Source of the DNA: Rhodamnia argentea
Taxonomy: Eukaryota; Streptophyta; Magnoliopsida; Myrtales; Myrtaceae
Reading direction: 5' to 3'
DNA length: 64,000 nucleotides
NCBI RefSeq assembly: GCF_020921035.1
Contig: NC_063150.1
Span: 32,473,826-32,537,825, forward strand
This document shows positions 11,462 to 23,016 of this stretch, piece by piece. The position numbers were made by a program, and so were the translations under genes. Numbering within the stretch: the stretch's first letter is position 1; each line of letters begins with the position of its first letter. The notes beneath the pieces were generated by a model, which saw only the letters and a program-made list of their open reading frames with translations, ran no database searches and was not told the origin of the DNA.

Positions 11462-13525
11462 AGGGAAAGCAAGAGTGTCAAAAGGAGGACATGAACCAGC
11501 CAAGTGACATATCAACTATCAATGTCACATAGACATGAAAAGATGGGAGCTTTCAAGTCCAAATCACTGTGTCAACCAACATCAACAGAAATTCTGTGGT
11601 GAAAACAACATATTTTCCCTACTACCCATCTTCAGAAAAACCAAAGCCACTAGCACATTAAAGCAAAAGGGTACAGGCAAACGTAGCTAGCTCAGCTGGA
11701 TAGGCTCAACTCAAGCCAATTCCATTCTACCAAGTAATTTCTCAATAAAGAAGACATTATTTGACAGAGGACTGCAATGGTCACTTTCTAAAGAGTTTTT
11801 ATTTGCTTCCGTGCCTACATAACTCTTGTCCAACCGATAATGATGGGTGGCGTGGGGGAATTGGTTTGTGGGAAATGATGGGCAAAGACTAGCAGATGTT
11901 CATGTTTTCTGGTGAAGTGGGATCTTTTTGACCACACAGATACAGATTGATCCACAAAAGGAAGTGTCTTTCTTCAATAAACAAATGCACAGAGCTCACC
12001 TTATGTTGCAGCCGAATGAATTTTGATGTGGGTTCTTTGCTAATGTGATGTTGGGATTGATGTGAGAGAAGGAGAGAGAGAGAGAGAGAGAGAGCCAAAG
12101 ATGTAACTTTCTCTCTCTCTCTCTACAGCATACTTATGAAAATATATAATACTAATCCCAGTTTTCAAGGTGGGGCTTTTGATGTGGATCTAGCGATGGT
12201 CCCCTTTTCTCGAGGGAGGCTTGGGGAAGTGTGAGGGAGTTTTTCTTGTGCAATGGGAAATTCTTTCTTTTTAAGCTTTTGGGAATTGGAGATGTGTGTA
12301 AGTGTGTTGGTGTCTGTGTCTGTCACAAAAGTCTTTCCAAACAACAACACTGTACTAGTCATGGTGATATCGCTCGGTTTTCCCTCTCGTGATACATTGA
12401 TTAGCACTCTGTCATTATTGCACGGATTTTTCTAACTTAAAACAAAATAACACAAACAATCCTTCAATTTCGATCAATTTTTTTTAATTTTTTTAAATAT
12501 AATTATTATATTTTTTATACATGTTCAAATTAATTTCTGAACTATATAAAAATATTCAGTATTAAATATTTTCACAAAGTGCAAAGATTGATTTGACTAT
12601 CTATCGAAAGTTCATGGGCCACGTAGAACAACTTAAAAGTTTAAGAATCACATTGCAGATTTAGCTAAAATTCATGGACCATTTTGTACCATTGTCCATT
12701 GTTCTCTCTATCAATAGAAAGACGAGGAGGCGATCATTGCGGATGCCCCAACAACCACGACGACGGCCCTGCTTGTCACAAAATGTTCGACTCGAACCAT
12801 ACTCATTTCGCATCGACAAACAATCGAGGGTTCGAGCTTGGTAAACCCGCCACAACATCCCCGAACCATTTTGAAATCGCGATCTTGTCAAAGGTAGGCG
12901 ACCTCTGTTAGGGGTGATCTGTTCTCAATCTTGGAATCGAAAGACGTTCGCTAAAAGGCCGATTCTACAAAAGGGAAATGGGAAATCGCCCACTGATTCC
13001 GTAAACCCGCCCGACGTTCCCAAGTGTTTTTTGGCACGCCTCTTTTACCATTAAGGCCAACAACCGACTACGTACGGAACGAGTGAAAATGGTACATGGC
13101 AACATTGTAATTTTCCTGTGATGTGAGAGAGAGAGAGAGGAGTGGAGTGCACGCGACAAACACGGGAGAGTTCGAGGAGATTCAAGTTCAGGCAATGGCG
13201 GTAGACTGTGCTGTTCTTTCATTGATTCCCGAGACACGGTTTAAAAAAATAAGGAAATAAAAATATAATTTAAAAAAAGAAAAGAAAAGAGTCATTGTAA
13301 CTTGAAACTCTTTGGAAAAAACAAAATGCAAAAAAAAAAAAGGAAAAAAGAAAAATGAAGGACTCGTGGAATGATGGGAAAGACATCCATCTTTTCAAGC
13401 ACTCCTTTGATGTGCTCCATTAATTAAATAAAAAGTACCAATTATTCATTATAACTCTCAATTTAATATTATTTTTCTCTCTTCTTTTTTTCTTTTTCTA
13501 TATTTCTTCCCAATTTTAGATCCGA
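11462..13525. other. Intergenic, upstream of the kelch gene
   Basis: The kelch promoter is expected in the left part. The stretch has GA runs at 12071-12094 and 13123-13140 and an AT-rich dispersed repeat at about 12450-12690. No gene was recognised; short open frames at 12661-12911 and 12965-13237 lack domain signatures. Confidence 0.4.
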
Positions 13526-13625
13526 ATAAAATTCTTAAAGCGCTTCGTTTAAACTCCGAAATGTAAAATTGAAAAACATTTCCTAAGATAAAGAGAAGAA
13601 AAATATTTTCTTTCGACTTAGGAAG
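13526..13625. repeat. Dispersed repeat, second copy at 1549-1648
   Basis: The two 100-bp blocks share order and wording, including AAAATATTTTCTTT/AAAATATTTTCTCT followed by AACTTAG/GACTTAG, in the same orientation. The function is unknown; it may be part of a mobile element. Confidence 0.5.
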
Positions 13626-14329
13626 TGATAGTGGGGAAAATAGACTTCAAGTCATTTTCGGATGGCTACCACCGGATAGGATTGTATAATAGCATTCCGC
13701 ACCTGGAGTGAATCATCAGAGTTTTAACTCCCGTGTCGCTTCGCACACCTCATTTGTGTGATCTCTCTTCTTTTTTCTTTGTCTATGTTTCTTCCCAACT
13801 TATACAATGAACCCTAGAAAATACAAGCAGCTGCTTGGATTCTTAGTTTGTCTTTGTTTTGGCTTTTGATTTTTCCATTTCTAATTAGGGTTTTTTTTTT
13901 AATGTTTAGATTTTTTTTTTTATGTTTAGATTGAACACTGCAAGTCCTTGCAGTATGTCAATATTAATGTTTAAAGTAATCTGATATTTTAGTTATGCTT
14001 TTAATAAGAAAAAATGTTTTCCTGCTGTGATTCTTATCTGAAAATGAATCCTAAAAAAGTTATTGCAAAGTAAAAAGTGCGTGGAGGAACAAAAAATTAG
14101 TAAGTTAAATTAAGTTTCCTTATCATCTAATGCTCATCGAAAAACCAAGCGGCTATTAAGATAAGCGTTTTCACAACTGTAAGCATCCGAATGTGAACGT
14201 GTCATAATCTTAAAATCGCAAGTAGAAAAATATTTTTTTTAAATAGTTTCTTGACATAAAAAGTAAGCGACACAAAATATCTTCCTTGAAAATATAGACA
14301 TGTGTGCATATATATATATTGAGAATTGC

Positions 14330-14940
14330 TAAAAAAAAAAGTATTAATATCATAAAAAAACTCAAACCGATATATCTGTGATAAATTTATCTCAAATTTT
14401 ATCTTACCACAAAAAATCTTAAACCGGTACACTTATGACCAATTTACCCGATTATCAAAAATCTCAAATTGGTACACTAGTGATAAATTTATCCCAAACT
14501 ATTTTTTTTACCATAAAAAATCTCAAATTGGTACACTTATGATAACTTTATTTCAAACTATTTTTTTGATCACTAAAAATTCTAAACTTGTACAATCGTG
14601 ACAAATTTACCTAAAATTAATTTTTTTACCATAAAAAATCATAAACTAGTACACATGTGACAAATTTACCCTATGTTAGTTTCTGTTAAATTGAGTTAAT
14701 ACCACGAAAAATCTCAAATTGATACACTTGTAGTAAATAGAAAGTAACATGTACATCCGATAATTGCCACATGGAAAATTTAAAGTAAATTAATAGAGAG
14801 TAAATTTGTCACAACTGTCTAATTTGGGATAAATTTTTCACTGGTGTATTAATTTGAAATTTTTTGATACCATAAAAATAATTTAGAGTAAATTTATTAT
14901 ATGTGTATCAGTTTGGGGCTTTTGATGGTATTAAAAAAAG
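14330..14940. repeat. Array of diverged ~65-70-bp units with inverted end
   Basis: The phrase ATAAAAAATCTCAAATTGGTACAC followed by GTGAYAAATTTAYCC (split here at the 20-base limit: ATAAAAAATCTCAAATT, GGTACAC) recurs about five times at 14350-14690. An inverted version closes the block at about 14850-14935. A reverse-oriented relative lies at about 17150-17420. This suggests a TIR element with long, internally repetitive arms. Confidence 0.55.
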
Positions 14941-15504
14941 TAGACGCATTCAAACTTGATTCATGACCAAAAAAATAAAAATAAAAATTGATTCATGCCC
15001 AAATTGGCTCGTACGGTCATGAACATCTCGCAAGAGAAACCAATTGGCGACGTCAGAGCATCGAACTTGAGGTCCCTCGGCCTTGGAGGAGGAGGACGAA
15101 AGCGTGGCGGGTACGGGCCGTTTGGCACGTGCGGAATTCAATGCGGTGGGTGGGTATTTTCACAACACCACCTCCCACTAATTAGTAATTGCACTTTAGC
15201 CCCCCATTTTTCACTAATTAAAAGCGAATGATGCCTAAAAAAAAAAAAAAAAATCCAATAAATCATTTTTTATTCTAAAGACCATGTTTCGATAGGAAAG
15301 ACAAGTGCCGTGAATTAATTTAATGGGCTAAGCTATGACCCATGAGCTTAGTCTTCTCATGAAAAGATCAGGTGGACAGTTCAAGCCCACTAAATTCAGT
15401 CATGGGCCTAACTTGAATATGGGGAAATTCTACGGTCTAGTCTCGTTTTGTTCCGTGAAAAAATAAGCCATTTGAAAATATTTTTCTAAGATCGATCGCT
15501 CATA

Positions 15505-16194
15505 TCTGGAATGCCGGGGGCCGACTTGATTGAACTCCAATCTCCGCGTCGTGTCGCTTGGTTGCAGGTGTTCTGCCAAGAACTCAACCCAGGTCAAAAA
15601 GGTCTTGGAGCTCGAAATGACCGGAGCAAATGTTACACATTACTCAATCGATCATAACACGAAGTACATGCGGTCGACAGATGTGCTGAAGTCCATACAA
15701 AACCAAAAATACTGAAGAATCGGCAACTCTTTATACCTTGAATCCGATATTTTTGGCTTTGAAACTTTCTGCATAAAGCGTGAAGGTAGCGCTTTGATCA
15801 ACTGCACCGCGGTCGCCCCATTCGATCACGGTGGCACTTGCCGAGTGCCCATGGAGGACTATACATGGTTTGTCTGCAGCTATCGCAACTTCTTCTCTGC
15901 AGAAATTGTTCAATGCTGCATTCGTTTTTTTTTTTAGGTCACATGAAATATCACATCTTTTTTTTTAACCTATTGGGCATGACCAGGATGCGAGTCCAGA
16001 TGCTGATCTTCGCCGGCACGAAGTCGGTGGCTCGTTGCACTGTGGTGAACTGTCCCCGGTCCGGCTGATCAACGACAATGTCCGCTGAATGTTGACCTTG
16101 ATTGCTACAGACTTGGCTAAAGCTAACCCTTGACAGGCTCAGCTAAGCCAGCAAGCGAGCAGTACTTGGGAACGAATACTGCATTTTGAAAGAC
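15505..16194 (-). pseudogene. Pectin methylesterase pseudogene D (exons 1-3 only)
   Basis: Exon 1 begins with an ATG at 16194 but hits TAG after 13 codons, so a frameshift has destroyed the signal peptide. The rest of exon 1 is still readable to about 15970. Exon 2 (15896-15737, 160 nt as in the intact genes) is fully open and ends KNIGFK. Exon 3 starts at 15572 after TTGGCAG and keeps only about 20 codons (TRRGDWSS) before homology stops near 15505. Exons 4 and 5 are absent. It is the copy farthest downstream in the cluster and is not expected to make an enzyme. Confidence 0.85.
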
Positions 16195-17871
16195 ACTCGA
16201 ACCAAATCGAAGCTGTGCATGTGTAGCACTATATTCAAACTTTGGCAAGCAATATGCAATTACTTACAGAAAAAAAAAAAACTACGATATATGAATAAAT
16301 CACAAGACATTATCCTCGCTCATTTCTGATTTTGTATGAGTTATACTGCGAATGCTTAATGACCACCTCCCAAATAAGGTCAAGAATGAATTCCAAACTC
16401 AGTAAGAACACGTGATCCCCGCACTTAATCCCGGTTGTATCAAAAGAGAGAGTTGTTTTCGGCAGTGACGAGGGGACAATCTTTTCTAACCAAATTTAGA
16501 CAACTAAAGAGTATGCTGTCTGTCAATGATCGCGGTTTCCGATCCCGTGATTGATAGATTTTCAAGAACGCATGATCCTCGCACTTAATTCCACTCCGTG
16601 TGTTTCATGGTCGACATAGTTTTTTTTTTTTTACTGAGATATAAGATTTTCATGAGGCTGATCTAGCAACGGCCCCTGAGTTGCCTTAAAAAAAGACACA
16701 CACAAGGGACCCGATAGAAAAAAAGAAAGAAGAAAAGGGCCACGATGATGATCTTATCTTAGTTTTCGCGGTGCCCTGATAATGCGCTCTTTGCTTGCGG
16801 AGCTACATACCAGAAAAAGAAAAAGACTCTCTCTAAACCTTTGAGAAGAGAATCGTTGCTTTGATATGTGGGAGTTGAATCAGGTCAATTCTTTTTCGAA
16901 TTTCTATGCGTGCAATTCCCACCACAATAGATGATATTCTCATTTTTTTTTTTGCATATAATTCTTGATAAAATTTCGAATTTTTTGATCTTTCGATCCT
17001 TTGTAGGAACTACTCGTAATAACGAACTTGCAAAATGGATCTATTCATCGTAAAGAAATTCGTTGTTCCTCACTCTGCTTTTAAAATAAAGACCGATCTC
17101 CTTACTCGAATAAAGTGATTCGTTAAATGATGCGTGGCAGTTGAAAGGCGTACTAGTTTGGGGTTTTTACCATCTGCTTGTCACAGATGTATTAGTTTGG
17201 GATTTTTCGTGATATTATCATGATTTAATAGATATTGATGAATGGTAAATTTGTCACATGTATACTAGTTTGAGATTTTTTGTGGTAAAAAAATTTAGTT
17301 TGGAGTAAATTTATTACAGGTGTACCGGTTTGAGATTTCTGATGGTTCAAAAAATGGTTTAGGGTAAATTTATCATAAGTGTACTAATTTGATATTTTCG
17401 TGGTGTTAACCCTTAAAATTACACATCCACCAACCAAATTCATTGGTTAGCTTCTTCTTTCTGAAAAGAAGAAGAAGAAGAAGAAGATATTTATACTCAC
17501 AATTACTGGAGAAGTAGATTTCTAATACATCATGCATTTGACCATTCGCATATCATGGACTTTGTTTGGTTGGGGTCATTTATGCTAATTCTCTATTGTT
17601 TACAAAATTGAAATGACCACTTTGCTCCCTTGAACCTACTCCACTAATGTCATGAAAAAAAAAAAATCCAAACTAATTGCATTTTATAGATGAGTAGGTA
17701 TGGTCCTTATAATTAACCCCTACTAATTACATGAAATGAAATTTAGTTTCCAACACGTACCACTTTTGAACTTTTCATGTGGATCAATTTTCTCTCTTGG
17801 AAATGGCCCCCCCAAGAGTAAATCATGTTATAAGAAGGATAAAATGAGAGTTGCATAGTTTCTGCAACAGA
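16195..17871. other. Former PME upstream region and AT-rich repeats
   Basis: The part next to pseudogene D resembles the upstream regions of the intact PME genes (the phrase CATGTGTAGCACTATATTC corresponds to their TATA region). 17150-17420 is an AT-rich repeat inverted relative to 14350-14690. A GAA microsatellite lies at about 17465-17486. No gene was seen. Confidence 0.45.
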
Positions 17872-18383
17872 CTAAAAGGGTTGCTTCTCCAACCAGCCAT
17901 CTTGATTTATGAATGTGTTGACTCGCCCGGACATGTCGACTCCTGGCCCGGTGCATTCATCTTCTGCGTAGGTTATTGTCCCTCTGCTCGTCCATTTTGA
18001 AGAAAATTAAAGCGATTAACTGACGTTTTAACATATTAACTTAATCATCATTGCTCTTAAGAGATTCACGTAAAGCATTTTTCTTGATGAACTTTCTTGC
18101 TCGTGACCAGCGTATCTCCAGGAGTCCCATCCCTTTGGCACCACAACTTTTGAGAGATATGTCTTGTAAAACACAACCCTCGAGTACCGCCGATACGCCC
18201 TTCCCAGGTAGACGGGCCCCGTACCTAGACATGACCAAATGGGCCCGGGGGCTCGGAACCGGAACAGGCCCTCAAGGGCCGGTTCCAACCCCTTTTTTTT
18301 TTTTTTTTAAAAGAGGGGGGAGGTACGGGAGAAAGAGCCGTTGAGTATAGCATTAGAGTTGGCCATATTAGCCATATATATAA

Positions 18384-18655
18384 GAAAAATTGTCCAAAAA
18401 GTGATAAATCTATTGGATTTTTACCAATTCAGAAAAAAAAAATTAATAAAAAATTAATTAAAAAATTATGCACGCTAGTGCTGGCTGTGCCACATAGGAT
18501 GACCATCATTTACGTTAGTGATTTCCGATCAAAATGACCTAAATAGGCTCAATTGGCAATGTTAGAAAATATTTAGCACTCGGTTGGCAAAATTAAAAGG
18601 TTTTATGATTGAATTAAAAAAAGTACAATAGGTTTAGAACACTAGTGAGGGGCAA
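18384..18655. mobile_element. TIR-element copy of the 'GTCCAAAAA' family
   Basis: The left end reads AAAATTGTCCAAAAAGTGATAAATC; in short form, TTGTCCAAAAAGTG. The right side reads, inverted, TAAACCTATTGTAC. The outermost right end seems lost. It lies where exon 3 and half of exon 4 of PME pseudogene C should be. Confidence 0.5.
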
Positions 18656-18723
18656 ATCTTACCTGGAATCCTATATTTTCGGCTTTGAAATTGTCCGCAG
18701 AGAGTGTGACGGCGGCGCTTTTA

Positions 18724-21130
18724 GGGTCTGCATGGCAACAATTATGTTCCCAAAAATAGATTATGGTTATAATGATTTTTTCTGATTATGGTTATAATGA
18801 GTTTTTAGAGAATCGGAATGTGTTTGATAATTGTATTGTGATTCTGTTTATGAATAGAAACACGTTTGATAACTGTACAAAATTTATGTTCCCAAAAATA
18901 CTTTCTCTTCCCAATTTTTTTATTTAAATCAATTAATTTTGTAATTACTTTAAAATTTTCTTCGTAAATTGAAGATCAATTTTCAATACACAAAAAATAA
19001 TAATTTGAAATACACTTATTTTTTTTTTCTGAGCATTTTCGACTTCTATCTCCTGCACTGAATATGGAAATCTCACTGTATCACGAGTGCCTTCCAAATG
19101 CGTTTGAAAGCCAAGCACCATCAGTATTCATCAATACAGAAACCACCAAAGGAACATCCATTCTTTTTTCCCTTTTCTTCAGGTTCATCTTCTTCTTAGA
19201 ACACGTTATTTAGGATCATGGGAATGTTCATGTTTTAGCACTGGAAGCAACTATAGTCAACTATCAAAGGGGAGCAAATTCGAAAATTTCTTCATGACCA
19301 ATATATTACCTGATACATCCTAACCCCACCATTGTGGCAACAATTAAGGGATATGAAACAAATGTTAATCAACAGTTCCCTAGAAAGGGCAAAATCAAGT
19401 TGAACACATCGCTTTAAATAGTTCTTTTTTTTTTTTTAAAGGTAAGTATGTATTGATCTTTCCAAAGCACTAGGTACATAAGAGACCGGACACAAAAACC
19501 ATGAACTCAATATGGCACAGTGCGTGACATAGGGAGTTCAAAGGTGAATCGGTCGCAAAAGAGCAAAGAAACAACAGATAAAGCACAAGCCCAAGGCATA
19601 AAGGACCAGGATAAAGAGCGAAGGTCAAACAAGGGGCCAAAACTGGAGAGACATCCAGGGAAACCAAAAACCAGTAAAGCTTGGGAGAACAAAAGAGTAC
19701 TGAGGAGGCCATTAGCAGCAGCAGCAGCATCAGTGGAGCAGCAGCCAAGAAGAGCAGCAACAACGAAGGGGCGGCAGCCAAGGAGATCCAAAACCAGAAG
19801 CAGCAGCAGTGAGTCCACGGCAACCAGGTGAGCAGCAACCATGAGAGGCACATCGAGCCAAGAAGAGAGTAACAAGAGAAGATGGCAATGAAACAGCAGC
19901 AGCAACTCAACGCCAAATAAAAGGACCAACAGGGCTAGGAGGCAGCCAAACAAGAAAGAAAGAGCAAGGGAAGGCCAGTAGGGAGGACCGCAGAGGCCTG
20001 AGGCAGCAACACTCCAGGGAAACAAAACTGAAGGAGCAGCAGGAGCAGCCAACAGGGGTTAGCGTGAATGGAGGCCAACATCAAAAACCAGCAAGTGAAA
20101 AAAAAAAGAAAAGGCAACCCCAAGGCCAAACAAGTAGCCAACATGAAGGAAAGACCAAAGAAAAACCAGCAAGTGAATACAAAATAGAAAAACAAGAACC
20201 AAAAACAACCAACACACGAACAAAACAACCAGCAGCATCCAAGGAGAGGGAAGTTTCAAAACCCCAGTAGCCAAACTACCGCAGTAGCAGAGAAAGACAG
20301 CAACACCCCCCAGTAACCAACATGTCAGATGGAGGAGTCAGTAGCAGAACCAGCAAAAGCAGAACAGTAATGGTAACACAGCCCCAGTACCAGCAACAGA
20401 CAACCAGTAACAGCAAACAATAGCCCAACCTGAGAGAAATTGAAGGTTGGACACCAAGCTAGGGGAGGCTCGCAAGAAACCAGAACAGCGAGTGCGATTA
20501 GGGGATGCTCGCGTCGTCCGATTAGGGTGACCCCAGTCGAGTTCAGCGAGGGGAAAGTTTGCGTCGCTCGATCAGGGCAGCCCTAGTCGAGATTAGCGAG
20601 TGCGAGTCTCACCTTAGGCCAAGAGGGTGGTTGCCGTCGCCGATCTGGCGAGAGCCGCCCTATTCGGGCTCAGGCGACGAGACGGCGAATCCGGCTCAAG
20701 CGAGAAGATGAGGACATATCTCAGTCAAGCGAAACTTACCGGAGTCGTTCAACGGGAACAACGGATGACGGCAGTAGAGCTGGCGGGTCACAAGAGCGGC
20801 GGATGAAGCAGTGAATTGAGTCGCGAACGAGAGTCTCGAGAGTGTCGTGGCAGAGTATCCTTCTGAGAGGTCAAAAGCAAAGTAACTTTTGAGAGGTCAA
20901 GCAAAGTAACGAAAGAAAGGAGGAAAGAAAAGGTTTTTGTGTTTTGCAAAAGTGATTATTTTTGTCAAAACCAACTTTTTTGTGGTTTTGCAAAAATGGT
21001 CATTTTTTCTTCAAAACTGATTCTGCTTCTAGAATCATAATCAAAATTATATGTGATATCAAACATGATTCTCATTTTTTTTGCTTTTGGGAACAGAATC
21101 ACAAAAACAAAATTGTTACCATGCAGACCC
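18724..21130. mobile_element. PIF/Harbinger-like TIR element (2407 bp) inserted in PME exon 2
   Basis: The ends are inverted: left GGGTCTGCATGGCAACAATT, right (opposite strand) GGGTCTGCATGGTAACAATT. The flanking PME sequence carries a TTA duplication (18721-18723 and 21131-21133). A 3-bp TTA/TAA target and a GGGTCTG-type end are hallmarks of PIF/Harbinger and Tourist elements. No transposase frame was found, so it is non-autonomous. Removing the element and one TTA restores the exon 2 order of the host pseudogene. A retro-type insert appears to be nested inside it. Confidence 0.82.
19427..20860 (-). mobile_element. Possible retro-type insert with poly(A), low complexity
   Basis: On the minus strand this segment starts as a leader-like sequence (about 20860), passes through a CTG-rich region, and ends in a poly(A) run at 19427-19440 just after TACATACTTACCTTT. 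The long open frames here (to 181 codons, rich in Leu, Cys, Phe or, in reverse, Lys, Ser, Gln) are products of CTG/CAG-rich composition. No reverse transcriptase was seen and no target duplication was found. It could be a non-autonomous LINE relative or a processed transcript. Confidence 0.35.
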
Positions 21131-21549
21131 TTAGTAACCGCACCGCCGTTGCCCCACTCAATCACGGTGTCGGCTGCCGAGTTCCCTTCGAGGACGATAC
21201 ATGGCTTGTTTGCTGGTATCCCAACCTTTTCTCCGCGAAAAACATTCAACACTTGAAAATATTTTTTTTTTCTATTTTTTTTCAAGGGCTAGCTTAAGTC
21301 ACATGAAATATCACATCCTTTTTAACCTACTTACAATTCCCGGGCTTGACTAGGATGCTGAGTCCAGACGCTGTTCTTCCCCCGCAGGAAGTCGATGCCT
21401 CGTTGCACCGTGGTGTATTGTCCATGGCCCGACTGGTCCACGACGATGGTCGCCGAATCTCGATTTTGATCGCTACAGACTTGGCTGAAGCTAACCTTTG
21501 ACAGGCTCCACAGAGCCAGCGCGGGAGCAGTTAAGAATGGAGACTGCAT

Positions 21550-22870
21550 ATCGAGCTAAGGAAATGATGCAAGGACCAGAGAGAATTGAGGCAAATAGAA
21601 GCTGTACATCTGTAGCTTTATATTGCAACTTAAGCAAGCAAATATGGGAAAGATTACAAAAATCTATTCTGTTCTATGTATCGGAAGGCACTCATTGATG
21701 ATCTTGCATCAGTTAAAGTGCAGACTCTTAAAAGAGAAAGTTTTCCCGGATTTGTTTACAAAGGAGCCAGTTGCATTAAAGGAGAGGTTGTATTTCTTGG
21801 CAGTGGCAAGAGGACAATCTTCTCTAACCAAAACTCAAAGCTGATACTGCTCAAAGGCATTCAACGAAAGAAAAGCGTGGACACTCCTGTAGATGGTTCT
21901 ACCATGAAATGGAACTTATCACTCCGGAAGAAGAAGAAGAAGAAGTCTCTATTTATAACATTGAAATAACATTGTAGGTGTTTTGCTGAGAAGTCCATCT
22001 GGGTCAAATATCTCTCGGAACTTGGAATAAACGGAGTAAATGTTATGTATACACAATCAAAATTTGCACTCAATCAATCGTAACACGAAGTACGCTAGGT
22101 TGAAAATATTTGTATCGACATATTTAAAGTCGAAATCAAATTTGTACTTCAATCATAACACGAAGTACAAGAGTTTAGTATCAACAAATACAAAGTCAAA
22201 ATGCTTTGCAATCAAGTACTTGTTATTAACTTGCTTTGTGTTTGAATTCAAGTTCATTCCAAATGACTATAGCAAATTTCAACTCATTGAATAAATCATA
22301 CAACCGATTGGACAATATGTTGAGAATATGCGCTCAAGAGAGTAATTCATCCTCTTCATGTATTTTTTTTATTAATTACATTTTAAATTCAATAATGCAA
22401 TAACTTTGTGTCCTAGCGAAATAGTGCGACTATTCACAAAGGAATAACATTTATTTTTTTTGGCATTATTTAATTTCAAATTTTATATACTGCCTAACGG
22501 TTATCGGGCGCTCTTACAACCTTTGAAATGTTGTGTATATTCAAATATAACTTCTTAACTTTTGGAGGATTGTATTTGTTCGGACATAACTTCTTAACTT
22601 TTAAAAGGTTGTATACTTTCAAATATTTTGGCTACAAATTGCTAACGTTTCTATTTAATTTATAGCTTTCATACTTTCGTTTCTTAAAAAGGAGATACAT
22701 CTTTATTTCCAAATGTTTTCCCATCGAGAGTTTTTGGAGAAATATCAAAATTAATATGTGACATTTTCATCTTGAAACTTTATCGTCTCATTGAGGATTT
22801 TTGCCAATAACCTTTAGCAACGTTATGGGGCAAATAATTGATTTAATTTTAATGAATTATATGTGCAACA
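21550..22870. other. Upstream region of PME pseudogene C and AT-rich spacer
   Basis: 21600-21850 resembles the upstream regions of the live PME genes (shared phrases CACTCATTGATGATCTTGCAT and GGATTTGTTTACAAAGGAGC, each split below 21 bases: CTCATTGATGATCTTGCAT). From 21715 on it is repeated at 29571 onward as part of the large tandem duplication. No gene was seen. Confidence 0.6.
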
Positions 22871-23016
22871 ATGGAGTGAGAAGCAATTAAGGTCATGAAT
22901 CAAGACATGGTGAAACTGGAGCGGTTTATCGACAATAATTTTGCTCATTTAAGAAATAAGATGATGTTTCTTCTTACTGCCTTGAAGATTTCCGGTATTC
23001 TGAATCCCAATTTAAT

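Larger units (their letters stand above)
17872..21549 (-). pseudogene. Pectin methylesterase pseudogene C, split by a transposon
   Basis: Exon 1 (from ATG at 21549) encodes a signal peptide like that of the intact genes and then shifts frame (ending WTQHPSQAREL). Exon 2 is present in two pieces, 21245-21131 and 18723-18667, separated by a 2.4-kb element. Exon 3 is missing. Only the 3' part of exon 4 remains (about 18225-18095, LGRAYRRYSRVVFYKT ... GWDSW), and 18384-18655 holds another TIR element. Exon 5 (to TAG at 17872-17874) has an internal in-frame deletion that removes the segment between MSGRV and NTFINQDGW. The promoter side (21550-22000) is still similar to the live genes. Confidence 0.88.

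Noticed and set aside
19470-20228. Long open frames inside the Harbinger-like element (up to 181 codons)
   Set aside because: They are low-complexity products of CTG/CAG-rich sequence with no domain; they are open on both strands.
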